Under the pieces are notes generated by a model, which ran no database searches, was not told the DNA's origin, and worked only from the letters and a program-made list of their open reading frames with translations. A program made the position numbers and the translations under genes. Of a DNA stretch of 31,177 nucleotides, positions 1-7,663 are shown in pieces. Position 1 is the stretch's first letter; every line of letters begins with the position of its first letter. The stretch is from Selenomonadales bacterium (lineage in GTDB: Bacteria; Bacillota; Clostridia; Christensenellales; QALW01), in NCBI GenBank assembly GCA_003150515.1, contig QALW01000012.1, positions 1 to 31,177 of the forward strand, in the 5' to 3' direction.

Positions 1-12
1 TATAAGAGACAG
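1..12. other. Nextera/Tn5 mosaic-end adapter remnant
   Basis: TATAAGAGACAG is identical to the last 12 bases of the Tn5 mosaic end AGATGTGTATAAGAGACAG used in Nextera libraries. The bases sit at the very edge of the contig, and genuine infB coding sequence follows directly (D-T-A-A-L-V from position 14). I infer untrimmed library adapter, not genome sequence. A chance 12-base match exactly at the contig end is unlikely. Confidence 0.9.
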
Positions 13-1630
13 TGATACCGCCGCGCTGGTGGCGACTGATTTCGGCATAGAATTGGAACAGAAGATTGCCAAGACATTTGAGGAAACTTTAACGGACGCG
101 GCCGTTCAGGGCTCGGAGGAGGATGTCTGCGAGCGGCCTCCGGTAGTTACCATTATGGGGCACGTTGACCACGGCAAGACTTCCCTTCTGGACGCGATTC
201 GCTCCACTAACGTAACCGCGCATGAGGCGGGCGGAATAACTCAGCATATAGGCGCGTATACCGTCAGCCATAACGGCAAAACCATAACCTTCTTAGATAC
301 TCCCGGCCACGAGGCGTTCACTTCCATGCGCGCCAGGGGCGCTCAGGTGACGGATATCGCTATATTGGTGGTGGCTGCGGACGACGGCGTTATGCCTCAG
401 ACCATTGAGGCCATTAATCATGCGACGGCCGCTAAGGTGCCTATAATAGTCGCCATAAATAAAATGGATAAGCCTACGGCTAATCCCGAACGGGTTAAAC
501 AGGAATTGACCAATCACGGCATATTGCCCGAGGAATGGGGCGGCGACGCCATAATTGTTCCCGTTTCGGCTGTTACGGGCGAAGGGCTGAGCGATTTATT
601 AGAGATGATACTGCTGGTGGCCGACGTCAATCAGTATAAGGCTAATCCTGACAAAAAGGCCAGAGGCACGATTGTGGAGGCCAGGCTGGATAAGGGCAGA
701 GGGCCTGTGGCCACCGTTCTGGTGCAGAACGGTACGCTGCGGGTGGGCGATACCATAGTGGCCGGCACAACGGGCGGCCGCGTCCGCGCCATGATGAACG
801 CTCAGGGAGAGCGCGTGGAAGAAGCGGGGCCGTCTATGCCCGTGGAGGTGCTGGGCTTTAACGACGTGCCCGACGCCGGAGATATTCTCTACGGCACGGA
901 CGACGACAAGCTGGGCAGACAGGTTGTGCAGGAGCGCCGGGATAAAATTAAGGCGGATCAGCTTAAGGCCCGCGCAAAGGCTTCTCTGGACGATTTGTTC
1001 AATCAAATCAAAGAAGGGGATATTAAAGAGCTCAATCTGATTGTCAAGGCGGACGTGCAGGGCAGCGTGGAGGCAGTGCGCCAGGCGCTGGAAAAATTGA
1101 GCAACGAGGAAGTGCGCATAAACGTTATTCATGGAGCAGTGGGCGCTATAAAGGAATCGGACGTAATTCTGGCCTCGGCTTCCAACGCAATTATAATAGG
1201 CTTTAACGTGCGCCCGGACGCTATGGCGACCGCCGCGGCCGAAGCGGAAAAAGTGGATATGCGCATGTATAGAATTATATATAACGCGATAGAAGATATA
1301 GAAAACGCCATGAAGGGCATGCTGGAGCCTGAATTTAAAGAGGTGGTAACGGGGCACGCCGAAGTGCGCACCACTTTCAAAGTGCCGGGCGCGGGCGTAA
1401 TTGCGGGCGCGTATATCACCGACGGCAAAATCCAGCGCAATGCGGGAGTGCGTCTGCTCAGGGATAATATAGTAATCCATGAAGGGACAATAAGCTCGCT
1501 TAAGCGCTTTAAGGACGACGTTAAGGAAGTTGCTGAGGGCTTTGAATGCGGCATAGGCATAAATAATTATAATGATATCAAGGAAAACGACGTTATAGAG
1601 GCGTTTGTTCAGGAACAGGTAAAACGATAA
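2..1630 (+). CDS. infB: translation initiation factor IF-2 (5'-partial)
   Basis: IF-2 is the cytoplasmic GTPase that recruits formylmethionyl-tRNA to the 30S subunit and promotes subunit joining. The frame is open to the contig edge, and native sequence starts at about 14, so the gene is truncated. The N-terminal region and the start of the IF2_N-to-G-domain linker are missing. Counting from the GTG at 29, the G-domain motifs are G1 GHVDHGKT (44-51), then EAGGIT, G3 DTPGHEAF, G4 NKMDKP and G5 PVSAVTGEG. The EF-Tu-like domain II, domain 3 and C-terminal fMet-tRNA-binding domain follow to a normal end. It heads the infB-rbfA-nrnA-truB-ribF order typical of Clostridia. The GTG at 29 is an internal valine (DTAALVATDFG), not the true start. 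Confidence 0.97.
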   Translation: MRDSDTAALVATDFGIELEQKIAKTFEETLTDAAVQGSEEDVCERPPVVTIMGHVDHGKTSLLDAIRSTNVTAHEAGGITQHIGAYTVSHNGKTITFLDTPGHEAFTSMRARGAQVTDIAILVVAADDGVMPQTIEAINHATAAKVPIIVAINKMDKPTANPERVKQELTNHGILPEEWGGDAIIVPVSAVTGEGLSDLLEMILLVADVNQYKANPDKKARGTIVEARLDKGRGPVATVLVQNGTLRVGDTIVAGTTGGRVRAMMNAQGERVEEAGPSMPVEVLGFNDVPDAGDILYGTDDDKLGRQVVQERRDKIKADQLKARAKASLDDLFNQIKEGDIKELNLIVKADVQGSVEAVRQALEKLSNEEVRINVIHGAVGAIKESDVILASASNAIIIGFNVRPDAMATAAAEAEKVDMRMYRIIYNAIEDIENAMKGMLEPEFKEVVTGHAEVRTTFKVPGAGVIAGAYITDGKIQRNAGVRLLRDNIVIHEGTISSLKRFKDDVKEVAEGFECGIGINNYNDIKENDVIEAFVQEQVKR

Positions 1631-1708
1631 GGGAAGGCGCGGGCGTCGGGCGGGTTTTTATTAAAAATCGCGCCGGGCGCGCCTGAACTGATAAGGAGAT
1701 AAAATTTA

Positions 1709-2095
1709 ATGGCGAATCAGAGAACTGAGCGGCTGGGCTCTGAAATACAGCGCGCTCTTGCGCAGATTCTGCGCGAGGATGTGCGCGATCCCAGAGCGAG
1801 CAGTATGATAAGCGTGCTGCGCGCGGAGGTTACGCCCGATTTGGATATATGCAAGGTATATATATCGGTTTACGGCGGCGGCCAAGAGCAGGCCGAGGCC
1901 GTTGCCGCGCTGAAAAAGGCGGCGCCTTTTATCAGACGGCGTTTAGGGCAGAGGATTACCATCCGCAAGCTGCCTGAGCTTAAATTTATATATGACGATT
2001 CCATAGAATACAGCGTTCATATAAGCAAGCTTATAGACAGCCTGAATACGGGCGGGGCGGATGATGATCTGGAAACGGATGGAAATCAGGAATGA
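1709..2095 (+). CDS. rbfA: 30S ribosome-binding factor RbfA
   Basis: RbfA is a small KH-fold protein that binds immature 30S subunits and helps 16S rRNA 5'-end maturation. The 128-residue product has the family hallmarks: a basic N-terminus with RTERLGSEIQRALAQIL, LREDVRDPR, VTPDLDICKVYISVYG, and a C-terminal RRRLGQRITIRKLPELKFIYDDS. The start is set by AAGGAG at 1693-1698, ten bases before ATG. Its stop overlaps the next start as ATGA (2092-2095), so nrnA is probably translationally coupled. The 78-base gap after infB is GC-rich with an inner TTTTTATTAAAAA, but I see no clear terminator there. Confidence 0.96.
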   Translation: MANQRTERLGSEIQRALAQILREDVRDPRASSMISVLRAEVTPDLDICKVYISVYGGGQEQAEAVAALKKAAPFIRRRLGQRITIRKLPELKFIYDDSIEYSVHISKLIDSLNTGGADDDLETDGNQE

Positions 2096-3057
2096 ATTCG
2101 CTTGAAAGTTTGGCTCAGGCCATAAAACAAAATAATTCCTTTCTTATAATAGCTCATGTAAATATGGACGGCGACGCTCTTGGCAGCTCGGCCGCGCTTG
2201 CGCTTGCCCTTCAAAATATGGGCAAGCGATGCTTTTTTAAGGGAGAAGGAAGCTTTTCGGATCAGCTTTGCCAAATTGCGGGCATAAAGAAACTGCTGGA
2301 ATTGCCCCCGATAGATAAATATGACGCGGCCATAGCCGTGGACTGCGCCGATATGGAGCGCTTGGGAATCTATGCTCCGCTTTTTTCAAACGCGCCCCTG
2401 CGGCTGGTTATAGATCATCATATAACTAACCGCGGCTTTGGAGATATTAATTATATAAAAAATGTTCCCGCTTCCGCGCAGCTGGTTTACGAATTGCTGG
2501 ATAAGCTGGGCGCGGATATAACAGGAGAGACGGCCGAATGCCTTTACGCTGCGTTTCTGACTGATACCGGACGGTTTTCTCATGGAGACGTAGGGCGGGA
2601 TACCATGCTTATAGCCGCTGAATTATATGACGCCGGTTTTGATACGGCGCGGGTGAATAAATTGCTTTTCGGAACGCGCACTTTTGCGGCCAGCCGGCTG
2701 CTGGGCCGCGCTTTAGAGAGCCTGGAGCTATGCTGCGGCGGTCGGATATCAATTATATCCCTTACTCAGCAGGATTTTGCCCTTTGCTCAGCGCAGGAAG
2801 CGGACAGCGAGGGAATTGTCAATTATGCGCTGGAGATTCCGGGCGTGGAGGCGGCCGTGTTCCTGCGCCAGCGCGGGGATTCATATAAAATCAGCCTGCG
2901 CTCGGCAGGCGGCCTGGACGTATCGGTTATAGCTTCCCGGCTGGGCGGCGGAGGGCACCGCATGGCGGCCGGATGCGCTTTCAAGGGCGGCCTGGCCGAA
3001 GCGCGGCGGACTATTATAGATATTATAGCTCTCAGCGCCGGCTTTGAAAAGGAATAG
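2092..3057 (+). CDS. nrnA: bifunctional oligoribonuclease / PAP phosphatase NrnA (DHH-DHHA1)
   Basis: Proteins of this DHH/DHHA1 family degrade 2-5 nt RNAs, and some also hydrolyse 3'-phosphoadenosine 5'-phosphate. Both are Mn-dependent cytoplasmic reactions. Visible motifs are the metal-binding AHVNMDGDALGSS (about 21-33, with Met where Pro is usual), AVDCAD, VIDHHITN (about 105-112), TDTGRFSH, and the DHHA1 substrate-binding LGGGGHRMAAGC near residue 283. The length of 321 residues is typical. The ATG overlaps the rbfA stop by four bases. Placement between rbfA and truB is a common clostridial arrangement. Confidence 0.93.
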   Translation: MNSLESLAQAIKQNNSFLIIAHVNMDGDALGSSAALALALQNMGKRCFFKGEGSFSDQLCQIAGIKKLLELPPIDKYDAAIAVDCADMERLGIYAPLFSNAPLRLVIDHHITNRGFGDINYIKNVPASAQLVYELLDKLGADITGETAECLYAAFLTDTGRFSHGDVGRDTMLIAAELYDAGFDTARVNKLLFGTRTFAASRLLGRALESLELCCGGRISIISLTQQDFALCSAQEADSEGIVNYALEIPGVEAAVFLRQRGDSYKISLRSAGGLDVSVIASRLGGGGHRMAAGCAFKGGLAEARRTIIDIIALSAGFEKE

Positions 3058-3184
3058 CAAAATTATTCGGAAATCATTTTTGCGTACGGATTTTCAACGG
3101 GAGAGCCGTAAAAGGCGAGCCGGACGCGCTCTGTTTAATATATGAGAGAACAGTTTTGGCTAAAAAGAAGACGAGGCTTTAGAG

Positions 3185-4075
3185 ATGGACGAGCATAACG
3201 GGATTATAAATGTCAATAAGGACGCAGGCATGACTTCCAGCGGCGTTGTTTCCAGGCTGAGGCGCATACTTGGCCAGAAAAAAATTGGACATACGGGCAC
3301 TCTGGATCCTATGGCCACGGGCGTGCTTCCGGTCTGCACGGGCAGGGCCACCCGCCTTTCTGATTACATAATGGAAAAGGATAAGGTGTACGTCGCCGGT
3401 TTGACGCTGGGCGCGCGCACAGACACCCAGGACGGAGAAGGGCGAATTATATCCCGTTCGGACGCCGTTCCCGGCCGGGAGGAGGTCAATAAAGCGCTCC
3501 GGGCGTTTACGGGCGAAATTATGCAGACGCCTCCAATGTATTCGGCTATAAAAATGGGAGGCAAAAAATTATATGAATATGCGCGCGCCGGACAGGAAAT
3601 AATCAGACAGCCCCGGAGGGTAACGGTTTACGAGCTGGAGCTTTTGGAACAGCTTAATCAAAGGGAGTATATTCTGCGCGTTCATTGCTCCAAGGGCACC
3701 TATATACGAACTATATGCGCGGATTTAGGGGATGCGCTGGGAGCGGGCGGATATATGTCCTCCCTTGTTCGGACTAGGGCGGGATGCTATAATATTTCGG
3801 ATGCGTTCAGCCTGGAGCAGATTGAGAAAATGGCTGCGGCGGACGATTTTTCTTTTATCCGTCCTATGGACGAGCCTCTGAAAATGCTTAAGCGCGCCGA
3901 CGTAAGGCCGGAATTTGCAAAGCAGTTTTTAAACGGAGGGGCGCTGCTGCCCGAAATGTATATTTCGGAGGCTTTATCCGAGGGGGAGCGGGCCAGAGTT
4001 TATTTAAACGGAGGCTTCAGCGCGTTAAGCGTTATGAGCGGAGGAAGGTTAAAGGTGCTCTGCCTGCTGGCCTGA
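3185..4075 (+). CDS. truB: tRNA pseudouridine(55) synthase TruB
   Basis: TruB isomerises U55 in the T-loop of tRNAs and also acts as a tRNA chaperone. Motif I, GIINVNKDAGMTSSGVV, and the catalytic motif GHTGTLDPMATGVLP are present, with the nucleophilic Asp at residue 41. The central TPPMYSAIKMGGKKLYEYARAG and LRVHCSKGTYIRTICADLG segments are also clear, followed by a short C-terminal PUA-like region. The length (296) is normal. A GAGG at 3173-3176 lies eight bases before the ATG. The 127-base gap from nrnA shows no strong promoter or terminator. Confidence 0.96.
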   Translation: MDEHNGIINVNKDAGMTSSGVVSRLRRILGQKKIGHTGTLDPMATGVLPVCTGRATRLSDYIMEKDKVYVAGLTLGARTDTQDGEGRIISRSDAVPGREEVNKALRAFTGEIMQTPPMYSAIKMGGKKLYEYARAGQEIIRQPRRVTVYELELLEQLNQREYILRVHCSKGTYIRTICADLGDALGAGGYMSSLVRTRAGCYNISDAFSLEQIEKMAAADDFSFIRPMDEPLKMLKRADVRPEFAKQFLNGGALLPEMYISEALSEGERARVYLNGGFSALSVMSGGRLKVLCLLA

Positions 4076-4095
4076 TTCGGCCGTGCGCCAGTATG

Positions 4096-4137
4096 GAAAT
4101 TGCGTTTGAATTGGACAATACGCTCAGAGCGCAATTC
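4096..4137 (+). terminator. weak hairpin followed by T tract after truB
   Basis: GAAATTGCG (4096-4104) can pair with CGCAATTC (4130-4137) across a long loop, followed by CTTTTT. The loop is about 25 bases and the stem is AT-rich, so this is at best a weak terminator or attenuator in the 183-base truB-ribF gap. I see no FMN riboswitch in this gap. Confidence 0.25.
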
Positions 4138-4258
4138 TTTTTGCAGGATTGCCCGCAGAATCCGCCTTTATGGAGCATTGCATTTTGAATGTATGGTTCA
4201 GAGAATTTATAGTATAAATTATATATCAGCTGAAAGGGGAACATAATCCATTAAGGCT

Positions 4259-5173
4259 ATGGAGAAAAAATGGGTATTTGTGCTGGGCACTTTTGACGGA
4301 GTGCATAGAGGGCACAGAGAATTATTCAAACAGGCCAGGCGGCTGTGCGCGCAAAATAACATGCGGCCCGCTATACTCACTTTTGACCGGCATCCGCGCG
4401 AATTGCTGGGCCGGGAGGTCATGCTGCTGAGCCTGAACAGCGAAAGGCTGCATATGCTTGAAAATACCGGGCTTGAATGCCGGGTGCTGCCTTTTAATGC
4501 GGAATTGGCCGGCATGAATCCCGAAGAATATATAGCTTTTATCTGTTCCCGTTTTAACGTAGGCGGGCTGCTTGCGGGCAGCAATCATACTTTTGGCCGC
4601 GGCGCTTCGGGAACGCCTGCTGAAATTGTGCGTCTTGCCGGGAAATACGGTTATAAAACCTTTATCATTCCGCCTTTGCTTTCCAAAAGCGGAGAGCGCA
4701 TAAGTAGCACCCTAATACGCAGCAAGCTTCTTTCGGGAGAGGCGGATTCCGCTGCGGAATTACTGGGATATAATTATTTTATTGCGGGAAGAGTGGCCAA
4801 AGGGCAGGCCCTGGGCCATACGCTGGGATATCCTACGGCTAATCTGGAATTTTCCGCTCAGAAATTGGTGCCTGCCAGAGGAGTATATGTAACTGTTACC
4901 CATATAGACGGCAGGGAGTTTCAGGGCATGACCAATATAGGAGTGCGTCCTACTGTTTCGGACGCCGGCAATACAACCATAGAGACCTTTTTGTTTGACT
5001 CTTCTGCTGATCTATATGGAAAAGATATCAGCGTTTCTTTTATAAAGCGAATAAGGGAAGAGAAAAAATTTCCTTCCCGCGAGGCGCTTACGGCGCAGTT
5101 GAGGCAGGATGAGCTTATAGCGCGGGCTTATCTTTCGGCATTGGACGCAAAAGTGCAAAAGCGAGTTTTTTAG
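4259..5173 (+). CDS. ribF: bifunctional riboflavin kinase / FAD synthetase RibF
   Basis: RibF phosphorylates riboflavin to FMN and adenylylates FMN to FAD in the cytoplasm. The N-terminal nucleotidyltransferase motif GTFDGVHRGH is at residues 10-19, and the second motif ISSTLIRSKL (the ISSTxIR signature) near 150-160. The C-terminal flavokinase domain begins at about 177 with GRVAKGQALGHTLGYPTANLE, followed by RGVYVT, MTNIGVRPT and ETFLFD. The length of 304 is typical. The last codons (D-A-K-V-Q-K-R-V-F-stop) lie inside the 5' arm of branched repeat A, so the C-terminal tail overlaps the repeat. In Bacillus and many Clostridia rpsO follows ribF; here an islet on the other strand intervenes. 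Confidence 0.96.
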   Translation: MEKKWVFVLGTFDGVHRGHRELFKQARRLCAQNNMRPAILTFDRHPRELLGREVMLLSLNSERLHMLENTGLECRVLPFNAELAGMNPEEYIAFICSRFNVGGLLAGSNHTFGRGASGTPAEIVRLAGKYGYKTFIIPPLLSKSGERISSTLIRSKLLSGEADSAAELLGYNYFIAGRVAKGQALGHTLGYPTANLEFSAQKLVPARGVYVTVTHIDGREFQGMTNIGVRPTVSDAGNTTIETFLFDSSADLYGKDISVSFIKRIREEKKFPSREALTAQLRQDELIARAYLSALDAKVQKRVF

Positions 5174-5392
5174 CAGGGAGGCGGCGGCGCGCATGGCCCG
5201 GCCCCGCAGGGCCGGGCCATGCGCCGGGGGGCGGCGTTCGGGCTGAGCTGCGCTCAGCCCTGGGCCGGGCGCTTGGCGCCCGGCCCGCGGCCTGCGGCCG
5301 CGAACGCCGCCCCCCGGCGCGGGATGCGGCTTCGCCGCATCCCGCGCGCCGCCCCCTGAAATTCTTTCAGGGGGCTTTTGCACTTTTGCGTC
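5144..5392. repeat. branched GC-rich palindrome, element A (two-tier)
   Basis: The outermost arms are an exact 19-base inverted repeat, GACGCAAAAGTGCAAAAGC (5144-5162) and its complement (5374-5392). Inside are hairpin A1 (5189-5204/5209-5224, 16 bp, loop CGCA), then a middle stem (5224-5240/5301-5317, 17 bp perfect). The middle stem encloses three hairpins: A2 5240-5248/5252-5260, A3 5262-5272/5276-5286 and A4 5287-5292/5296-5301. Hairpin A5 (5317-5330/5334-5347, 14 bp) follows, then a terminator hairpin. GGCGGCGCGC (5183-5192) can also pair with 5344-5353. The 5' arm is in the ribF coding end, and the 3' arm stops one base before the stop codon of the convergent abrB gene. It belongs to one family with elements B, C and D. 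Function unknown. Confidence 0.85.
5352..5379 (+). terminator. intrinsic terminator at the 3' end of element A
   Basis: CCCCCTGAA (5352-5360) pairs perfectly with TTCAGGGGG (5366-5374) across loop ATTCT, followed by CTTTTG. It probably ends the infB-ribF transcript. The T tract is short (four), and the hairpin is part of the larger palindrome. Confidence 0.6.
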
Positions 5393-5644
5393 TTATCTAT
5401 TGGAAGGGAGCATGCTTTCCGCGGGCTCCTGTTCCTCCTGTTTGCAAAAAGATTGAGGCGCTTGCCCGTTCTTACTGCTCTGAGCCTGCAAAATTTTTTG
5501 TACGCAGGCGGTTTTGCACATAATAATCTCCTTGCCGTCATTTATAAAAAATGACAGACTGTCTCCCGCTTTAATATCCAGCTGGAGCCTTATTTCTGCT
5601 GGCAGCATAATTTGTCCGTTGGTATAAACAGTTACAAGCATCAT
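5393..5644 (-). CDS. AbrB/MazE-type transition-state regulator, copy 1
   Basis: This 83-residue protein begins with a SpoVT/AbrB-type swapped-hairpin DNA-binding domain: LVTVYTNGQIMLPAEIRLQLDIKAGDSLSFFI, residues about 3-34. A short tail rich in Q, K and S follows (VQKILQAQ...). Such domains dimerise and bind AT-rich promoter DNA as transcription regulators, or act as antitoxins (MazE). No toxin gene is adjacent, so I favour a regulator. The start MMLVTV aligns with MTLVTV and MRLVTI of the other two copies, and AAAGGG lies upstream. The stop codon directly abuts element A. It is one of three paralogues in 2.3 kb. Confidence 0.85.
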   Translation of the reverse strand: MMLVTVYTNGQIMLPAEIRLQLDIKAGDSLSFFINDGKEIIMCKTACVQKILQAQSSKNGQAPQSFCKQEEQEPAESMLPSNR

Positions 5645-6010
5645 AAAAACCGCCCTTTCATTTTTATTTTATTTGGTTGCCTTTGCGGCGCAGTATTCCC
5701 TGATTTTATGCTTTAGCTAAAATTATGAAATAAAGAATTTGAAGCATAAACGCGCAGTTTTATAAAAAACCGGCTTTTCTTATGCTGCTCTGCGGCGGAA
5801 TATAAACTGTTCAATCTGATGCGCGACAAAATATGAGCATATATGTAAATAACTGCATAAGTTATACAGAACATTTTATCAACAATGAATTAGTGAACTT
5901 TTACAACATCTAATAATATTATAAGGCATTAAATTCAAAAAGCAATAGGAGGTTATGGAAAAATAAAGTATATATTTTTGTAAAACGAGAATATTGTCAT
6001 TTTATATGCG
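5645..6010. other. AT-rich intergenic region with motifs shared with copy 2
   Basis: This upstream region of AbrB copy 1 holds no gene. Two short sequences recur upstream of copy 2: TAAAATTATGAAATA at 5718-5732 (TTAAATTATGAAATA at 7217-7231) and GCAATAGGAGGTTA at 5942-5955 (GCAATAGGAAGTTA at 7347-7360). The order and orientation relative to the genes are the same, so gene and upstream DNA probably duplicated together, or the motifs are operators. AGGAGG-TT-ATG at 5948-5957 opens only a three-codon frame (M-E-K). Confidence 0.5.
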
Positions 6011-6041
6011 AAAAATAAGAGAGCTCTTTTTGAACTCTCTT
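6011..6041 (-). terminator. terminator of the LiaF-like gene
   Basis: Read on the minus strand, AAGAGAG (6041-6035) pairs with CTCTCTT (6023-6017), followed by ATTTTT (6016-6011). It lies about 40 bases beyond the stop of the LiaF-like gene. Confidence 0.55.
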
Positions 6042-6081
6042 AATAATTTTCCTGTTTATTTCAATAGGCGCGATTGAATCT

Positions 6082-6750
6082 TCAGGGCAGCTTGATTATA
6101 TCTATTCCGCCGAATACTGCGCATCCTTCAATATATAGAATCTTATCCGTTTCCGCCTGCTCTGAGCCTTTTATCTCTATTCCGCCGAATATGCCGCGCG
6201 CGTTGTCCCGGTTCACTTTCCAGGAGCCGGGAACGTATATTTCCACCCCTCCGAAAATTGCATTTATATTAAGAGTCAGCTCGCCGTTCTGCGGAGTTAC
6301 TCCGGATAAATTAAGCTCAATGCCTCCGAATATTGCGCTCAGGCGCCCGGAAGAATATTCTCCCTGAGGGGAGAGCGTTTCTCCTGAAAAGATAACGCTG
6401 GAATCCATCTGCCCGCCTGACGTGCTGGACTGAGTTTTTCTGGGCCGGGATTTAGCCGGATTTATAAGCAGATCCGCTCCCAGGGCAATAAAGAAAATGC
6501 CGGGAATATACCAGAAGCTAAGCGCCTTAAAGGTATCGGGAGCCAAATCTCTGGCAATCATATAAAGCCCCACCAGCAAAAGAGTCATGCCTGCGGGATT
6601 GAAACGTTTTGAGGCAACCATTATTCCCAGCCCCGCCAAAGCTATAGCAATGGAGAAAAAGCTCACGGGAAAGCTTACGTCGGCCGAGGCGAGAATAATC
6701 GCGATTCCCACCAAAATTAATATGAACGCGGCAAAAAAGTTCTTTTTCAT
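6082..6750 (-). CDS. LiaF-like membrane protein with four xIFGG repeats
   Basis: The 222-residue product has about four membrane segments in residues 5-100 (FFAAFILILVGIAIIL; SFFSIAIALAGLGIMV; TLLLVGLYMIA; YIPGIFFIALGADLLI). A soluble C-terminal domain carries four repeats: SAIFGGIELNL, NAIFGGVEIYVP, RGIFGGIEIKG and CAVFGGIDIIKL. This is the LiaF/YvqF C-terminal beta-helix-like domain, whose best-studied member inhibits the LiaRS envelope-stress system. No liaRS genes are present here, so a role in stress sensing is only family inference. The start was chosen as the ATG at 6750 because AGGAGGAAGG (6766-6757) lies six bases upstream. A longer in-frame start at 6774 would place that site inside the coding region. 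Confidence 0.85.
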   Translation of the reverse strand: MKKNFFAAFILILVGIAIILASADVSFPVSFFSIAIALAGLGIMVASKRFNPAGMTLLLVGLYMIARDLAPDTFKALSFWYIPGIFFIALGADLLINPAKSRPRKTQSSTSGGQMDSSVIFSGETLSPQGEYSSGRLSAIFGGIELNLSGVTPQNGELTLNINAIFGGVEIYVPGSWKVNRDNARGIFGGIEIKGSEQAETDKILYIEGCAVFGGIDIIKLP

Positions 6751-6957
6751 TAATGTCCTTCCTCCTGAATTCATAGTTTGGGCTGCATAAAAATAATAAC
6801 ATATCTCATAGTGCGCTGTAAATAGAGGAGGAAGGCTTTTTATTAAAAATCAGCCTCTTATTTTAAATTTCACCGCGTTTTTATATAGCCTAAGTTTTGC
6901 TGGGATAGATAATTTTGCGGAAAAAAGCAGGTTTTAAGATTAATAACGAGCAAAAAA

Positions 6958-7173
6958 TTATACAGGCGTTAATTGGCGGGCGCGCTCCTTTTCCTCGCGT
7001 TCATGTGCGTGCGCCTTTAAAACTGCCTGTATCGCGGTTGTTTTGCACATTATAATTTCCCTGCTGTCAGTAATGAAAAATGCTAAGGCGTCTCCTTGCT
7101 TAATGTCTAATCGCTGGCGGATTTCTGCCGGCAGCATAATCTGGCCGTTTGTGTAGACAGTAACAAGCGTCAT
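6958..7173 (-). CDS. AbrB/MazE-type regulator, copy 2
   Basis: This 71-residue paralogue of copy 1 has MTLVTVYTNGQIMLPAEIR, then RLDIKQGDALAFFI, REIIMCKT, and a charged tail (HEREEKERARQL). The domain is the same swapped-hairpin DNA-binding fold. The ATG at 7173 is preferred over an in-frame GTG at 7182: the AGAG upstream has normal spacing to the ATG, and the N-terminus then aligns with the other copies. The shared MCKT-x-x-(I/V)Q segment and shared upstream motifs indicate local duplication. Confidence 0.85.
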   Translation of the reverse strand: MTLVTVYTNGQIMLPAEIRQRLDIKQGDALAFFITDSREIIMCKTTAIQAVLKAHAHEREEKERARQLTPV

Positions 7174-7504
7174 AAAAATCACTCTTTCATTATTTAAATT
7201 AGTGAATACAACAAACTTAAATTATGAAATATGCGGAATGCAATATACCGCATAGATTTTTACAATTTATACATAACCAGATCCCAATATTTTTTATTAA
7301 TACATTATTCTATTATATAAGTATTATAAGCTACTTTACTTAAAATGCAATAGGAAGTTACGTTGCAATATCGTATAATTAGGAATTTAAAATATACTTT
7401 GTAATAATTTTAAAAATAATGTTTATAAAATCTCTTGCTGCGGACGCCTGAGCGGCGTTTTGTTTATTTTTGGCTATTATGTTGGCCGCGTCCTGCAAAA
7501 ATGT
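7174..7504. other. AT-rich intergenic region upstream of AbrB copy 2
   Basis: No gene of its own is seen. It carries TTAAATTATGAAATA (7217-7231) and GCAATAGGAAGTTA (7347-7360), matched upstream of copy 1. The last 80 bases are an open continuation of copy 3 beyond its stop codon (see the findings). Confidence 0.5.
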
Positions 7505-7663
7505 TTAGAAATTATATGTACGCCAGCAGGCTCTGCGCAGGATAATTTCATCATCCTGGCTTATAAAAAACGCCAGAGAGTCTCCGGCCTTGATATTTAA
7601 TCTTCGTCTTATTTCCGCCGGCAGCATAATTCGCCCGTTTGCATATATAGTAACCAGCCGCAT
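7505..7663 (-). pseudogene. AbrB/MazE-type regulator, copy 3 (short, probably truncated)
   Basis: The 52-codon frame reads MRLVTIYANGRIMLPAEIR, RLNIKAGDSLAFFI, DDEIILRRAC, then WRTYNF and TAA. It is clearly a third paralogue, but it lacks the 20-30 residue tail of the other copies. Past the TAA the same frame stays open (TFLQDAANIIAKNKQNAA...), and this resembles the lost tail (copy 1 ...VQKILQAQSSKNGQA). The start at 7663 has GAGGG at a spacing of six. An ATG two codons earlier lies too close to the ribosome binding site. The DNA-binding core is intact, so a short functional protein is possible; degradation is equally plausible. Confidence 0.65.

Noticed and set aside
599..1480. A 293-codon open frame antisense to infB
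   Set aside because: It lies wholly within the infB coding region, is rich in His/Arg/Leu as expected of a reverse-frame shadow, and has no recognisable domain.
4076..4258. An FMN riboswitch before ribF
   Set aside because: The conserved FMN aptamer segments are not seen; only a weak AT-rich hairpin is present.
5012..5541. Arg/Pro/Gly-rich open frames on the minus strand across element A
   Set aside because: They are low-complexity translations of the GC-rich palindrome and overlap both ribF and the AbrB gene.
5393..7663. A MazEF-type toxin-antitoxin locus
   Set aside because: The AbrB/MazE-like fold is present, but no toxin-sized gene lies next to any of the three copies.
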